From contig DXHU01000020.1 of assembly GCA_019113245.1 (NCBI GenBank), positions 28,101-92,100 of the forward strand: a DNA stretch of 64,000 nucleotides. The letters run 5' to 3'. Below, in pieces: positions 52,536 through 61,117 of this stretch (position 1 is its first letter; the number at the start of each line of letters is the position of its first letter). Source of the DNA: Candidatus Ornithospirochaeta avicola. Lineage in GTDB: Bacteria; Spirochaetota; Spirochaetia; Sphaerochaetales; Sphaerochaetaceae. The notes under the pieces were generated by a model. The model was not told where the DNA came from and ran no database searches. It saw only the letters and a program-made list of their open reading frames with translations. The translations under genes were made by a program, and so were the position numbers.

Positions 52536-53552
52536 ATGAAAACTTCACTTTTCTGCAAAAGCAATGACGAAATTAGCAGGATTCTCGACCTTGAAAAGCC
52601 TTTTTATGCAAGGATAGTAAAGGAAAATCTCATAAAGGGAATCACGGATTTTGAAAAGATGACAAGTCTTCCGAAAGCTGTCAGAGAACGCCTGAAAGGC
52701 TCTGCACTTTCAACATCTGTTCAGGAGAAGATGGAAAGCGAGAGTGCTGTAAAGCTCCTGCTGCGCCTTAGCGATGGAGAGCTGATAGAATGCGTGCGCC
52801 TTTCAGATGGGAAGGACAGATACACAGCATGCCTTTCCAGTCAGGTCGGATGTGCAATGGGATGTTCATTCTGCAAGACAGGGACAATGGGACTTAGGAG
52901 AAATCTGAGGGAAGATGAGATTGTAGAGCAGTTTGCTCAGCTCGAAATGCTTGGAGAAAGGATATCGCACATAGTGTTCATGGGCATGGGAGAACCGCTT
53001 AACAACCTCTCTGCAGTTCTGCAGGCAATAGAATACATACACAAAGAAGAGAACTACAATATATCGCTGAGGAGGATAACAATATCCACATGCGGAATTG
53101 TTCCCGGAATCAGGGAATTGAGCGAGGTGAACCTTCCTATAAAGCTTGCTGTCAGTCTGGTCTCTGCAAATGACAGCATCAGAAGCAGGATAATGAAAGT
53201 AAACCGCGTATACGGACTTTCAGAGCTGAAGAAAGCCCTGATTTCCTTCCAGAAAAGAGGAAACAAGAGGATAACGCTTGAATACTGCATGCTCAGCGGT
53301 GTCAACACGGACAAAGAGAGTGCCGCAGAGCTCAAGAAATTCATAAGCGGCATGGATGCTCTTGTAAATCTTATTGAATGGAATGAAATAGATACTCTTG
53401 ATTACAAAACCCCGTCTCGCGACGAGGTCTCATCCTTTACTGATGAGCTGAAAAGACTCAGAATCAACTACACAATCAGGAGAAGCAAGGGCCGTGACAG
53501 CTCATCAGCGTGCGGGATGCTTGCTACTTCCTCTCAATCACAGATCTCTTAA
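52536..53552 (+). CDS. rlmN: Dual-specificity 23S rRNA/tRNA methyltransferase RlmN
   Basis: A radical-SAM enzyme of 338 residues that methylates C2 of A2503 in 23S rRNA and A37 in some tRNAs. The cluster motif is GCAMGCSFCKTGTMG (CxxxCxxC), and GMGEPLNN, ISTCGIVPGI, and the catalytic C-terminal cysteine in SSACGML are present. Start choice is uncertain: GAGGAGG lies 12 bases before ATG 52536, and an in-frame ATG at 52515 overlaps that site. The 3' end overlaps the convergent ECF gene by 29 bases. Confidence 0.92.
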   Translation: MKTSLFCKSNDEISRILDLEKPFYARIVKENLIKGITDFEKMTSLPKAVRERLKGSALSTSVQEKMESESAVKLLLRLSDGELIECVRLSDGKDRYTACLSSQVGCAMGCSFCKTGTMGLRRNLREDEIVEQFAQLEMLGERISHIVFMGMGEPLNNLSAVLQAIEYIHKEENYNISLRRITISTCGIVPGIRELSEVNLPIKLAVSLVSANDSIRSRIMKVNRVYGLSELKKALISFQKRGNKRITLEYCMLSGVNTDKESAAELKKFISGMDALVNLIEWNEIDTLDYKTPSRDEVSSFTDELKRLRINYTIRRSKGRDSSSACGMLATSSQSQIS

Positions 53553-54048
53553 TCAGTGCAATGACCAGAGGGGGAATCACAGCAAGCTGCAATATCATGG
53601 CAGGAAGAGTGGATACAAAATAGGAAGTAAACCAAATCAAAAGAGAATACTCTCCCCTTGAGAATATGAGGGCATTGAGAATTCCGGCTACAGCTCTTCC
53701 TGCTATCATAGAAGCAAAGAGCGCTATGTATATGTCTGCAAGAACATAACGAGTGCGGATAAAGCGGAAAAGAAAGCATGTGAAGAGCGCATAGCACATA
53801 AGCTCGGCAGCCATCTGCGGAAGCATGAAAGGTGCGGGCATTCCAGTAAGCAGTGCAGAAAGAAAGAGTCCCACAATTGTTGAAAGCAGAGCAAATGCAG
53901 GACTTAGTATGAATCCAGAAAGAAAAGCTGGAAGATGAAGAGGTGAAAACAGTTTTCCCCCATTCGGAATTGCATGAAATATTAAAGGCAGAGTCAGCAT
54001 GAGTGCCACTATAAGGGCAGAAAACACAATGCTTTTTATGTTTTTCAT
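53524..54048 (-). CDS. ECF transporter substrate-binding (S) component
   Basis: A 174-residue membrane protein with about six helices, the design of an S component: LFSPLHLPAFLSGFILSPAFALLSTIVGLFLSALLTGMPAPFMLPQMAAELMCYALF. It captures a vitamin-like substrate that I cannot name; neither a riboswitch nor a biosynthetic neighbour gives a hint. It is the last gene of a complete dedicated ECF operon (A-A-T-S), each gene overlapping the next by about four to eleven bases. Confidence 0.78.
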   Translation of the reverse strand: MKNIKSIVFSALIVALMLTLPLIFHAIPNGGKLFSPLHLPAFLSGFILSPAFALLSTIVGLFLSALLTGMPAPFMLPQMAAELMCYALFTCFLFRFIRTRYVLADIYIALFASMIAGRAVAGILNALIFSRGEYSLLIWFTSYFVSTLPAMILQLAVIPPLVIALIKRSVIERK

Positions 54049-54722
54049 AAAAACCTCCAGAAAACCGTGAAAAGAAGATTTATAAAGCTGATTATGACAA
54101 TGATCTTTGATTTTACATCCATTCTTGATTTATCCCTTACAGCCTTCCTTCCCTCATAGCCCTTCAGCAGCAGGGCCTGGGAAAGAATTTCAGCTCTCTT
54201 GAAGGATGAGACAGTAACAGGGATTATGAGAGACAGAATCACAGCGACTTTGTTTTTCTCTTTCCTTCCCCTTCCCTTTTGTGCAAGATATGTGCACTCT
54301 GCCTCCCTCTTTATCCTGGGGATGAAGAAGAAAGAAAGAGAAATTACAGACAAAAGGCCACGCACTCTTATTCCAGCCTTCTCAAGGGGAGCAAGATAAT
54401 GCTCTATCGCCCTCTGAATCTCATCTTCACAGCTTGTTTGAGCATAGCTAAGAGCAAAAAGGAGAATCAGTATCAGTCTAAGAATCAGGAAAACAGAAAA
54501 ATAGATTGTACTTTCAGATGCAAGTTCATTTATCAGTACGATAATCAGGAAAAACGGAATAAAGAGCATGATCCGTCTTAATATGGAGATTATGCTGATG
54601 CGGGAAAAAAGTGCGTATAAAGCAAAAAGAATGAATGGAAGGATGAGGAAATCTGCAGAGGTTGAAAATGCAATCTGGAGAATGCTGAAAAGAATGAGAA
54701 GAAGCGATGCTCTATAATCCAT
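54045..54722 (-). CDS. ecfT: ECF transporter transmembrane (T) component
   Basis: A 225-residue membrane protein with five to six helices and the coupling motif near the end (FKRAEILSQALLLKGYEGRK), where ARG-type motifs contact the ATPases. The start ATG 54722 has GAGGA six bases upstream and overlaps the ATPase gene by 11 bases. It joins the two ATPases to the S component. Confidence 0.86.
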   Translation of the reverse strand: MDYRASLLLILFSILQIAFSTSADFLILPFILFALYALFSRISIISILRRIMLFIPFFLIIVLINELASESTIYFSVFLILRLILILLFALSYAQTSCEDEIQRAIEHYLAPLEKAGIRVRGLLSVISLSFFFIPRIKREAECTYLAQKGRGRKEKNKVAVILSLIIPVTVSSFKRAEILSQALLLKGYEGRKAVRDKSRMDVKSKIIVIISFINLLFTVFWRFL

Positions 54723-55473
54723 AGCGCTTCCTCTTAAAGGATGCAATGAAATCCTCTATCCTGTATTCATTAACATCTACACCTATCTTTCTTGCATTAG
54801 CGCTCATCTTCATCGCCGTCACCATATCAAGGGAAAAAGAAGAAAGCACTTCTTCCTTGAAAAAAGATGAGGAGGGACCGTCAAATGCAATTTGACCATT
54901 CTTCAGAAACACAATCCTGTCTGCATATACAGCACGCTCAGCATCATGAGTTGAAAATATTAGGCTTTTCCCGTTTTCCTTGTAAGAAAGCATCCATGAA
55001 AATATTTTCCTTCTGCTCTCTGCATCAAAGGATGAGAGGCTCTCATCCATTATCAGCAGATTCTCTCTTCTTATTATTGCACCAGCAAGAGAGACTTTTC
55101 TGAAGTTTCCCTCTGATAGCTCAAATGGAGACTTCTTCCTCATGCTCTCGTAATCAAGGCAGACACTCTCCATTGCGCCCTTTATGCGCTCAGCACTCCT
55201 TTCTTTTTTTGAAAGAGAGAATGCTATGTCCTTTTCCACTGTGGACATGAACACCTGGTATTGAGAGAAATCTCCGTTTATCGCAACAGAAGAGGTTCTT
55301 TCTATCTTCCCGCTCTCAGGTTTCTCAATTCCTGCTATGATATTCAGCAGGGTGCTCTTTCCTGAGCCATTGTTCCCCATGAAGGCAATAATCTCGCCAC
55401 TATTTATCTCAAGATTAACAGGACCGAGCGAGAAAGGCCCTTTTTTTGCTGTTACGGAGGAAAGCCTTATCAT
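54712..55473 (-). CDS. ECF transporter ATPase, second copy
   Basis: A 253-residue ABC ATPase. Walker A is GNNGSGKST (33-41), Q-loop NGDFSQYQVF, signature LSEGNFRKVSLAGAI and Walker B NLLIMDESLSSFD with switch histidine in STHDAERA. It pairs with the ATPase encoded just upstream to form the EcfAA' heterodimer. Four-base overlap on its 5' side. Confidence 0.88.
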   Translation of the reverse strand: MIRLSSVTAKKGPFSLGPVNLEINSGEIIAFMGNNGSGKSTLLNIIAGIEKPESGKIERTSSVAINGDFSQYQVFMSTVEKDIAFSLSKKERSAERIKGAMESVCLDYESMRKKSPFELSEGNFRKVSLAGAIIRRENLLIMDESLSSFDAESRRKIFSWMLSYKENGKSLIFSTHDAERAVYADRIVFLKNGQIAFDGPSSSFFKEEVLSSFSLDMVTAMKMSANARKIGVDVNEYRIEDFIASFKRKRYGL

Positions 55474-56258
55474 ATGCCCTCCAGGATCTTTTTTATCTCA
55501 TAAAAGTCAAAGCCTTCTCTACTCATCAAATACTCAGATCTGTCCCTGACTCTTATATCAAGTCCTGATTTATAAAGAGCCTCATGATTTGAAAGGACAT
55601 TACTGCTCTCATCAAGAGAAAGAAGATTTCCATCTTTGAGAATGAGGATTCTGTCAGATGCATCCATCTCGCCTATGCTGTGCGAAACATAGATTATTCC
55701 CTTGCCCATCTTTTTCATCTCAGTAATAAAAGAGATTGCCTCTTTTCTTCCTCTTTCATCCATGTTTGAAAAAGACTCATCAAAGATAAGAAGATCCTCA
55801 TCCATTGTGCATGATGAGTAGAGCATCAGGCGTTCCTTTTCTCCCGATGAAAGATAAAGGGGATTCTCATATCTCTTGTCATACAGAGCCGACATTCTCA
55901 GTATCTGCTCAGTCTTTTCTTGAACTCTCTTCTCACAAAGAGAAGCATTTACCATCTTGAATGCTATCTCATCACGCACAGTAGCTGTGCAGAAATTATC
56001 ATCGCTTTTCTGAAAAATGTATGATATTCTCTTTCTGATTTCTTTATAATTATCTGCATTATAAGGAATTCCGGACAATCTGACTTTCCCGCTTGAAGGA
56101 ACAAGAAGTGTTGATATCAACTTCAGCAGGGTGCTCTTTCCTGACCCGTTCTCTCCTGCAATAAGAAGAATCTGAGAATGATCCAATGTAAACGATATAT
56201 TGCTCAGTACTCTCTTTTCTCCATATGAAAAAGAGATACTATCAAGTTCTAAAAGCAA
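55470..56258 (-). CDS. ECF transporter ATPase, first copy
   Basis: A 262-residue ABC ATPase with Walker A GENGSGKST, Q-loop ISYIFQKSDDNF, signature YLSSGEKERLMLY, Walker B DLLIFDESFSNMD and switch histidine in VSHSIGEMD. First gene of the ECF operon. The start is TTG 56258. Its only ribosome site, GAGGA, lies 11 bases upstream and is one arm of the small hairpin at 56271-56284, so translation may be reduced or controlled. Confidence 0.87.
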   Translation of the reverse strand: MLLELDSISFSYGEKRVLSNISFTLDHSQILLIAGENGSGKSTLLKLISTLLVPSSGKVRLSGIPYNADNYKEIRKRISYIFQKSDDNFCTATVRDEIAFKMVNASLCEKRVQEKTEQILRMSALYDKRYENPLYLSSGEKERLMLYSSCTMDEDLLIFDESFSNMDERGRKEAISFITEMKKMGKGIIYVSHSIGEMDASDRILILKDGNLLSLDESSNVLSNHEALYKSGLDIRVRDRSEYLMSREGFDFYEIKKILEGI

Positions 56259-56270
56259 AACAGCACAAAA

Positions 56271-56284
56271 TCCTCTTCTGAGGA
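56271..56284 (-). promoter_or_regulatory. Hairpin covering the ribosome site of the ECF operon
   Basis: Stem TCCTC/GAGGA with loop AGAA, flanked by A-runs and T-runs. It may act as a weak terminator for DUF3842 (TTTT follows on the minus strand) and also hides the GAGGA of the ATPase start. Confidence 0.4.
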
Positions 56285-56297
56285 AAAAAAAGAAGGC

Positions 56298-56726
56298 TCA
56301 GCCGCACAAAGCGCGGCTTATCTCCACAGCTTTCTCAACAGCATCATCCACAAGGGATGAAAGACCTATATCCTTCACTCCGACAATTATGTTGTCGCAG
56401 GAAAAGAAAGGAATCAGAATCCTCTTTGCCTGAGAAGAAGAAACAGCTTCAGCCATTCTAGCTGTGACCTCGCCCATCATTGAATTGGCTACCACCATTC
56501 CAAGAGGAGCTATTATTATATCTGCACGGGATGAACACACGACAACGGAGTTCTCTCCGCTTGCAACTGCCTTTATTCCCGCATTCTTCATGTTCTCTGT
56601 GGCAGTGCAGTTTGTGCCCACTGCCATCAATTCTGCATCAGGGAGCCTAGTTCTTATTTTCTTTGCAACCATTGCACCCATTCCGCCGCCCTGTGCATCA
56701 AGTATGAGAATTCTTATCTTATGCAC
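56298..56726 (-). CDS. DUF3842 family protein
   Basis: A 142-residue cytosolic protein of the DUF3842 family, known from clostridia and other anaerobes, function unknown. The family pattern is clear: ILILDAQGGGMGAMVAKKIR, AVGTNCTATENMKNAG, GENSVVVCSSRADIIIAPLGMVVANSMMGEVT and ILIPFFSCDNIIVGV. It starts within the end of the SGNH gene (13-base overlap), so it belongs to the alaS operon. Confidence 0.85.
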   Translation of the reverse strand: MHKIRILILDAQGGGMGAMVAKKIRTRLPDAELMAVGTNCTATENMKNAGIKAVASGENSVVVCSSRADIIIAPLGMVVANSMMGEVTARMAEAVSSSQAKRILIPFFSCDNIIVGVKDIGLSSLVDDAVEKAVEISRALCG

Positions 56727-57421
56727 TCAAGACCTTCCTCTTTCATTGTCTTGGCAATAGCGTATGCAACAAAGGCAGCACCGTCTTCTGTCAAATGAGT
56801 GTTGTCGATCCTGCCGTTCTTGTAGTTCTCACACTGCCCTTTTTCAAGATTCATGTAGCATTTTCTCGCCTTGCTCTTGCCGGCTTTCTCAAATAAATCA
56901 GAAAGCAATGAATGAATATCTATAAAGTAATCTGCATCACTTGCAAAATCATGAAGGGTATAAAGGTACTCTCCAAAAGAATTCACTACCTTTCCTTCTT
57001 CTGTGAAGATGAAACGCGGAATCGGAGTAAGCAGAACGCTCTGCCATCCTGCTTTCATGATTGGATGAATCATCTTGCTAACAATATTTCCTCTGAAGTC
57101 TTCAGCAAGAGAGAACCGGTCTTCGCTTGTCTTTGTCTCATTATGTCCGAACTGTATGATGAAATATGCACAGAATGTATCGCACTCTTCATCCTCTTCA
57201 GCCTTCTTCAACTCATACTCTGCTCTTAACAGAGCTTCTTCAATCTTTCCTGATCTTACAAAACTTTTTGAGCTCATGCCGTTTTCAGCATAGTTCAAAA
57301 GCTTCCAGCCCGGAGCAAGATATCCTTCAAAGCACTCAGCCCAGCCTGTTTCAGGCCGGACTGAATCTTCTTTCTTTGCAGCTGTTGAATCACCGAAGAC
57401 TATGACCAGTCCCTTAGTCAT
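56714..57421 (-). CDS. SGNH hydrolase, rhamnogalacturonan acetylesterase-like
   Basis: A 235-residue esterase of the GDSL/SGNH type. Block I is VFGDSTAAK with the catalytic Ser, block II ENGMSSKSF, block III IIQFGHNETK and block V DNTHLTEDGA with catalytic Asp and His. This spacing fits the rhamnogalacturonan acetylesterase family, which deacetylates pectin. There is no signal peptide, so it should act on oligosaccharides taken into the cell. Four-base overlap with alaS. Confidence 0.85.
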   Translation of the reverse strand: MTKGLVIVFGDSTAAKKEDSVRPETGWAECFEGYLAPGWKLLNYAENGMSSKSFVRSGKIEEALLRAEYELKKAEEDEECDTFCAYFIIQFGHNETKTSEDRFSLAEDFRGNIVSKMIHPIMKAGWQSVLLTPIPRFIFTEEGKVVNSFGEYLYTLHDFASDADYFIDIHSLLSDLFEKAGKSKARKCYMNLEKGQCENYKNGRIDNTHLTEDGAAFVAYAIAKTMKEEGLECIR

Positions 57422-59211
57422 TTTTCAAGCACCGCCTTGATTCTTCTGACTCCAGCACTGCTTGACTGCTCCTTGAGGATTTTAAAGTGTCCCATGTCTC
57501 CTGTATGTGTCACATGCGGACCTCCGCAGACTTCTTTTGAGAAATCTCCGATTGTATAAACAGTGACAAGCTCTCCATACTTTGAATCAAAGAAAGCAAT
57601 TGCACCTTCGCTTCTTGCCTGATCGAGTGTCATGGTCTTTACAGTGACAGGAAGGTCTCTCTTTATCTGCTCGTTGACAAGATCCTCAACTTCTTTTATC
57701 TGCTCTTTAGTCATAGCCTCAGGATGAGTGAAGTCGAATCTCAGGCGCTCTGCTGTGATATTGCTTCCCTTCTGTCCTACATGTGTTCCAAGCACTTTTC
57801 TCAGTGCCGCATGAAGGAGGTGTGTCGCTGTGTGCAGTGCTGTTGTCAGCTCACTGTGATCTGCAAGACCTCCCTTGAACTGCTGCTCAGCACCGCTTCT
57901 TGAAAGCTCCTGATGCTTCTTGAAAGCCTCTTCAAAGCCTTTCTTGTCAACAGTAAACCCGTTTTCTTTTGCAAGCTCTTCTGTAAGCTCGATCGGGAAT
58001 CCATATGTGTCATAGAGCTTGAAAGCTGTTCGTCCTGAGATAACGCGAGCATTTCCCTTCATGAGGTTTGGAAGCATCTTGTCAAATTCTCTTTCTCCCT
58101 TGATCAGGGTGTCATAGAATTTCTCCTCCTCCTTCTCCAGCTCAGTGAATATGAAGTCTTTATTTTCAGCAAGCTCCGGATACGGCTCAGCATAAAGCGA
58201 AAGCACTATCTTCGCAAGCTTGGACATGAAGCCCTGAGGAATATTGAGCTTACGCGCATGCCTTATTGCCCTTCTGATCAGACGGCGCAGGATATAGCCC
58301 TGTCCGACATTGCTTGGAGCAACACCCTTCTGGTCGCCGAGGATGAATACGCTTGTCCTGATATGATCTGCAATGATTCTCACAGAAACATCCTTATCCT
58401 CATCTTCTCCGTACTTTATGCCGGAAAGCTCTTCAATTCCGCTGATTATAGGAGCAAAGACTTCTGTCTCATAGACACTCTTCTTTCCCTGAAGGATTGC
58501 AACAGTGCGCTCGATTCCCATACCGGTATCAACACACTTTCTTTCCATTTCATGATATGTCCCGTCAGCTTCCTTCTTATAGCCCATGAACACATCATTC
58601 CAGATTTCAAAGTATTTTCCGCATGAACATCCTGGCTGGCAGTCAGGTCCGCAGGCAGGTCTTCCTGTATCGATGAACATCTCGCTGTCAGGTCCGCATG
58701 GCCCGGTCTCTCCAGCCGGTCCCCACCAGTTGTCTTCCCTTCCCTTGTAGAAGATTCTCTCCTCAGGAATTCCGAGAGCCTTCCATCGCTCTGCTGCAAC
58801 TTCATCACGAGGGACAGTATCATCGCCTCTGAACACTGTTACTGAAAGACGGGAGGGGTCAATTTCAAGAACCTTTGTCAGGAACTCATATGAGTAGCTT
58901 ATTGCCTCCTGCTTGAAATAGTCTCCAAGAGACCAGTTCCCGAGCATCTCAAAGAATGTCAGGTGATGCGGATCGCCGACACTGTCGATGTCCCCTGTTC
59001 TTATGCACTTCTGGTAATCTGTAAGCCTCTTTCCCTCCGGGTGCTCTGCCCCCAAGATATATGGAACAAGAGGATGCATTCCGGCAGTGGTGAAAAGAAC
59101 TGTCGGATCATTTTCCGGAATAAGGCTTGCGCCTCTTATCTGTTTATGCCCCTTTGATACAAAGAAGTCAATATAAAGCTTTCTGAGTTCGTTTGCTGTG
59201 AGTTTTTTCAT
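57418..59211 (-). CDS. alaS: Alanine--tRNA ligase, short form
   Basis: A 597-residue class II synthetase that charges tRNA-Ala. It contains the catalytic core (FFVSKGHKQI, GAGMHPLVPYILG-type FTTAGMHPLV, motif 2 RTGDID), the tRNA-recognition domain, and the editing domain with zinc ligands HTATHLLH and CGGPHVTH. It stops after the editing domain, lacking the C-Ala region of the roughly 870-residue standard enzyme. Such short AlaRS forms are known from spirochaetes such as Borrelia. TTGCAA, 17 nt, TAAAAT and nine bases to ATG suggest a leaderless start. Confidence 0.95.
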   Translation of the reverse strand: MKKLTANELRKLYIDFFVSKGHKQIRGASLIPENDPTVLFTTAGMHPLVPYILGAEHPEGKRLTDYQKCIRTGDIDSVGDPHHLTFFEMLGNWSLGDYFKQEAISYSYEFLTKVLEIDPSRLSVTVFRGDDTVPRDEVAAERWKALGIPEERIFYKGREDNWWGPAGETGPCGPDSEMFIDTGRPACGPDCQPGCSCGKYFEIWNDVFMGYKKEADGTYHEMERKCVDTGMGIERTVAILQGKKSVYETEVFAPIISGIEELSGIKYGEDEDKDVSVRIIADHIRTSVFILGDQKGVAPSNVGQGYILRRLIRRAIRHARKLNIPQGFMSKLAKIVLSLYAEPYPELAENKDFIFTELEKEEEKFYDTLIKGEREFDKMLPNLMKGNARVISGRTAFKLYDTYGFPIELTEELAKENGFTVDKKGFEEAFKKHQELSRSGAEQQFKGGLADHSELTTALHTATHLLHAALRKVLGTHVGQKGSNITAERLRFDFTHPEAMTKEQIKEVEDLVNEQIKRDLPVTVKTMTLDQARSEGAIAFFDSKYGELVTVYTIGDFSKEVCGGPHVTHTGDMGHFKILKEQSSSAGVRRIKAVLEK

Positions 59212-59220
59212 AATGCGGAA

Positions 59221-59249
59221 ATTTTACTCCTTGTAAGGTTTTATTGCAA
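59221..59249 (-). promoter_or_regulatory. alaS promoter (leaderless)
   Basis: Minus strand TTGCAA (59244-59249), 17 nt, TAAAAT (59221-59226), nine bases to the ATG. Same hexamers and spacing as the panE promoter. Confidence 0.65.
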
Positions 59250-60170
59250 CTGAAAGAGAGATGGATTTTCATCACTCTCCGCCTTTTTTCTGCTCCTTCT
59301 CCTTGGTCTGAAAAGCTTTTTCACATCCCCTGCCTTTGTAAGTAGCAGGCTGCTTTCCTTTCTTGCCTGTGCAAAAGAGAAAGAAGGAATGCTGAGCATA
59401 TGCGCGCTTATCATGCGCACTTTGTCATCTCCTTTCGCCTCATCAAATATATGCCATGCAGGTCCGCCGTCTTTTTCTTCTACAAGGAGGATTCTGTCGC
59501 TCAACGCAGAAATTGCTCTGTTACGCACCACCTGGTGGTATTTTATGTCAGCAGATAATGGAGAAATCGGGGAAATTATCAGGCCTCCGTGACGGAGAAT
59601 ATCAACCATCTGATCCTTGATCTTCTCATTCGGGCACTTCAAAACAAAGGATGAAGATACAGCTATCAGTTTTGAAGATTCCTTCAGGAATGCGCTGATT
59701 GCCCAGCTTGAGAGCCCGAGCATTAGCGGAGTCATCATGCATCTTTTGCTTCTTGCTGTCACAGCTGCGCATTTTTCTGCAATAACTCTTGCCTCCTCTG
59801 TTGGAGCAAGGCTTCCGCATATTGTCACATGATCTTCAGCAAGAAGGGCGATATTGCCGACAGCATAGAGAAAAGGAACGGGATATTCAGTCTCACAGAG
59901 CGCTCTATCAAACAGCGCAGAAGTTGACGGTATTATTATAAAGTCTGCTCTCAAATGCCCATACGCATCCCTGACATTTCTGTATATCTCGTCAAGGCGC
60001 TCGCTCCTTGCACTGATTAACGGAGCTAGACGAGAAGAAAAAGATGGGAAGCTCATGCTCAAATCAAATCTGCTTTCTGCCTGAGAATAAGCCTGAAATG
60101 CTTTCTTGTAATCTCCGTTGAAAAACGAGAGGAGCACATCGTAAGTGATGCTCTCTTCAATGTACTGCAA
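59241..60170 (-). CDS. Divergent DprA/Smf-like Rossmann protein
   Basis: About 309 residues. The central region has the DprA pattern: a strand with VTICGSLAPTEEARVIAEKCA, a second with KLIAVSSSFVLKCPNEKIKDQMVDILRHGGLIISPISPL, and VVRNRAISALSDRILLVEEKDGGPAW matching the RNRIIAGLS..VVVEA block. DprA loads RecA on incoming single-stranded DNA in natural transformation. Glycine motifs are weaker than usual and the C-terminus is basic (FRPRRRSRKK). I start it at TTG 60170, because AGGAGG lies seven bases upstream; the longer frame has no ribosome site. Overlaps panE. Confidence 0.6.
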   Translation of the reverse strand: MQYIEESITYDVLLSFFNGDYKKAFQAYSQAESRFDLSMSFPSFSSRLAPLISARSERLDEIYRNVRDAYGHLRADFIIIPSTSALFDRALCETEYPVPFLYAVGNIALLAEDHVTICGSLAPTEEARVIAEKCAAVTARSKRCMMTPLMLGLSSWAISAFLKESSKLIAVSSSFVLKCPNEKIKDQMVDILRHGGLIISPISPLSADIKYHQVVRNRAISALSDRILLVEEKDGGPAWHIFDEAKGDDKVRMISAHMLSIPSFSFAQARKESSLLLTKAGDVKKLFRPRRRSRKKAESDENPSLFQLQ

Positions 60171-61062
60171 GAGTATGCCTCCTGGCTTCAAGCAGGTTGT
60201 ATGCAAGATCTGAGCACGGAGTCAAAATGCCATGCATCCTTCCAAGGCGTGAAAGAGTGCCGAGGAAATAGTCATTCTCAGTCATCCTTCCTGCCTCAAC
60301 ATCCTGCAGCATGCTCGTCTTTCCCTTGTCATGATGAGAAAGAACCATCTTTATAACTGCATCAACATCATCATGAGAAAGACTGACTCCCTCTGCTTTT
60401 GCAACAGAAAGAATCTCATTTGCAATCATTCTGACTGCACGTACAAGATGAGCATTCTCGCTCATTGCCATGTAATTTGCACCGATTGTTGCACTAAGAG
60501 TATTGAAGCAGCAGTTTAAAGTGAACTTCCACCATTTCTCATGCATGATGTCAGCTGGGATCCTGTAGCGCTGTCCTGCCTCATCAAAAAGACCTGCTAT
60601 TTTCTTAACGCGTTCGGAAATGCTGTTATTCTTTTCTCCGAATATTATTATTCCGCCGTCAGAAAAGCACACTGTCGAGTTGCCTTCATGAGTTGCAGAC
60701 AAATCTGTTATGAAAGAATAAAGGACATTGGCCGCACCAAAGCGCTCTGATATCACACGCTCTGCATCAATCCCGTTTAAAAGCGAGAGTATCAGAGTGT
60801 CTTCAGAGACAAAAGGAGCAATCTCCTCAAGAGCTTTGGAAAGATGAAAGTTCTTCACCGCAACAATAAGAAGATCTGCCTTGTCAGCATCATCTGGAGA
60901 AATTAAAGACAATTCCTCCTTTTTCCCGTTAAAGAGAAACCCATTTCTCTTGTAGCGCTCAAGACGCTCTCCTGATGCGATTATCCTGAAATCCGATACA
61001 TCCTTAAGTTTATGGGCAACAGTCAGACCGACTGCACCTGCTCCGCAAAGTCTCACTTTCAT
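60157..61062 (-). CDS. panE: Ketopantoate reductase family protein
   Basis: A 301-residue NADPH-dependent reductase of the PanE/ApbA family (pantothenate synthesis). The Rossmann motif VRLCGAGAVGLTVAHKL opens the protein, LIVAVKNFHLSKAL and SLLNGIDAERVI follow, and EKWWKFTLNCCFNTLSATIG with the catalytic lysine leads the helical domain. No other pantothenate gene is near, so a related 2-ketoacid reductase role is possible. ATG 61062 follows TAAAAT by seven bases, without ribosome site. Confidence 0.85.
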   Translation of the reverse strand: MKVRLCGAGAVGLTVAHKLKDVSDFRIIASGERLERYKRNGFLFNGKKEELSLISPDDADKADLLIVAVKNFHLSKALEEIAPFVSEDTLILSLLNGIDAERVISERFGAANVLYSFITDLSATHEGNSTVCFSDGGIIIFGEKNNSISERVKKIAGLFDEAGQRYRIPADIMHEKWWKFTLNCCFNTLSATIGANYMAMSENAHLVRAVRMIANEILSVAKAEGVSLSHDDVDAVIKMVLSHHDKGKTSMLQDVEAGRMTENDYFLGTLSRLGRMHGILTPCSDLAYNLLEARRHTLAVH

Positions 61063-61069
61063 AGAAAAA

Positions 61070-61098
61070 ATTTTAGATTCCAAGTGATAAAATTGCAA
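61070..61098 (-). promoter_or_regulatory. panE promoter (leaderless)
   Basis: Minus strand TTGCAA (61093-61098), 17 nt, TAAAAT (61070-61075), seven bases to the ATG at 61062. Confidence 0.65.
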
Positions 61099-61117
61099 TG
61101 GATAATATGAGGCATTA

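Noticed and set aside
53524..54048. Naming the ECF S component (for example thiamine-, pantothenate- or queuosine-type)
   Set aside because: No diagnostic motif or linked pathway gene was visible; a family search would be needed to decide.
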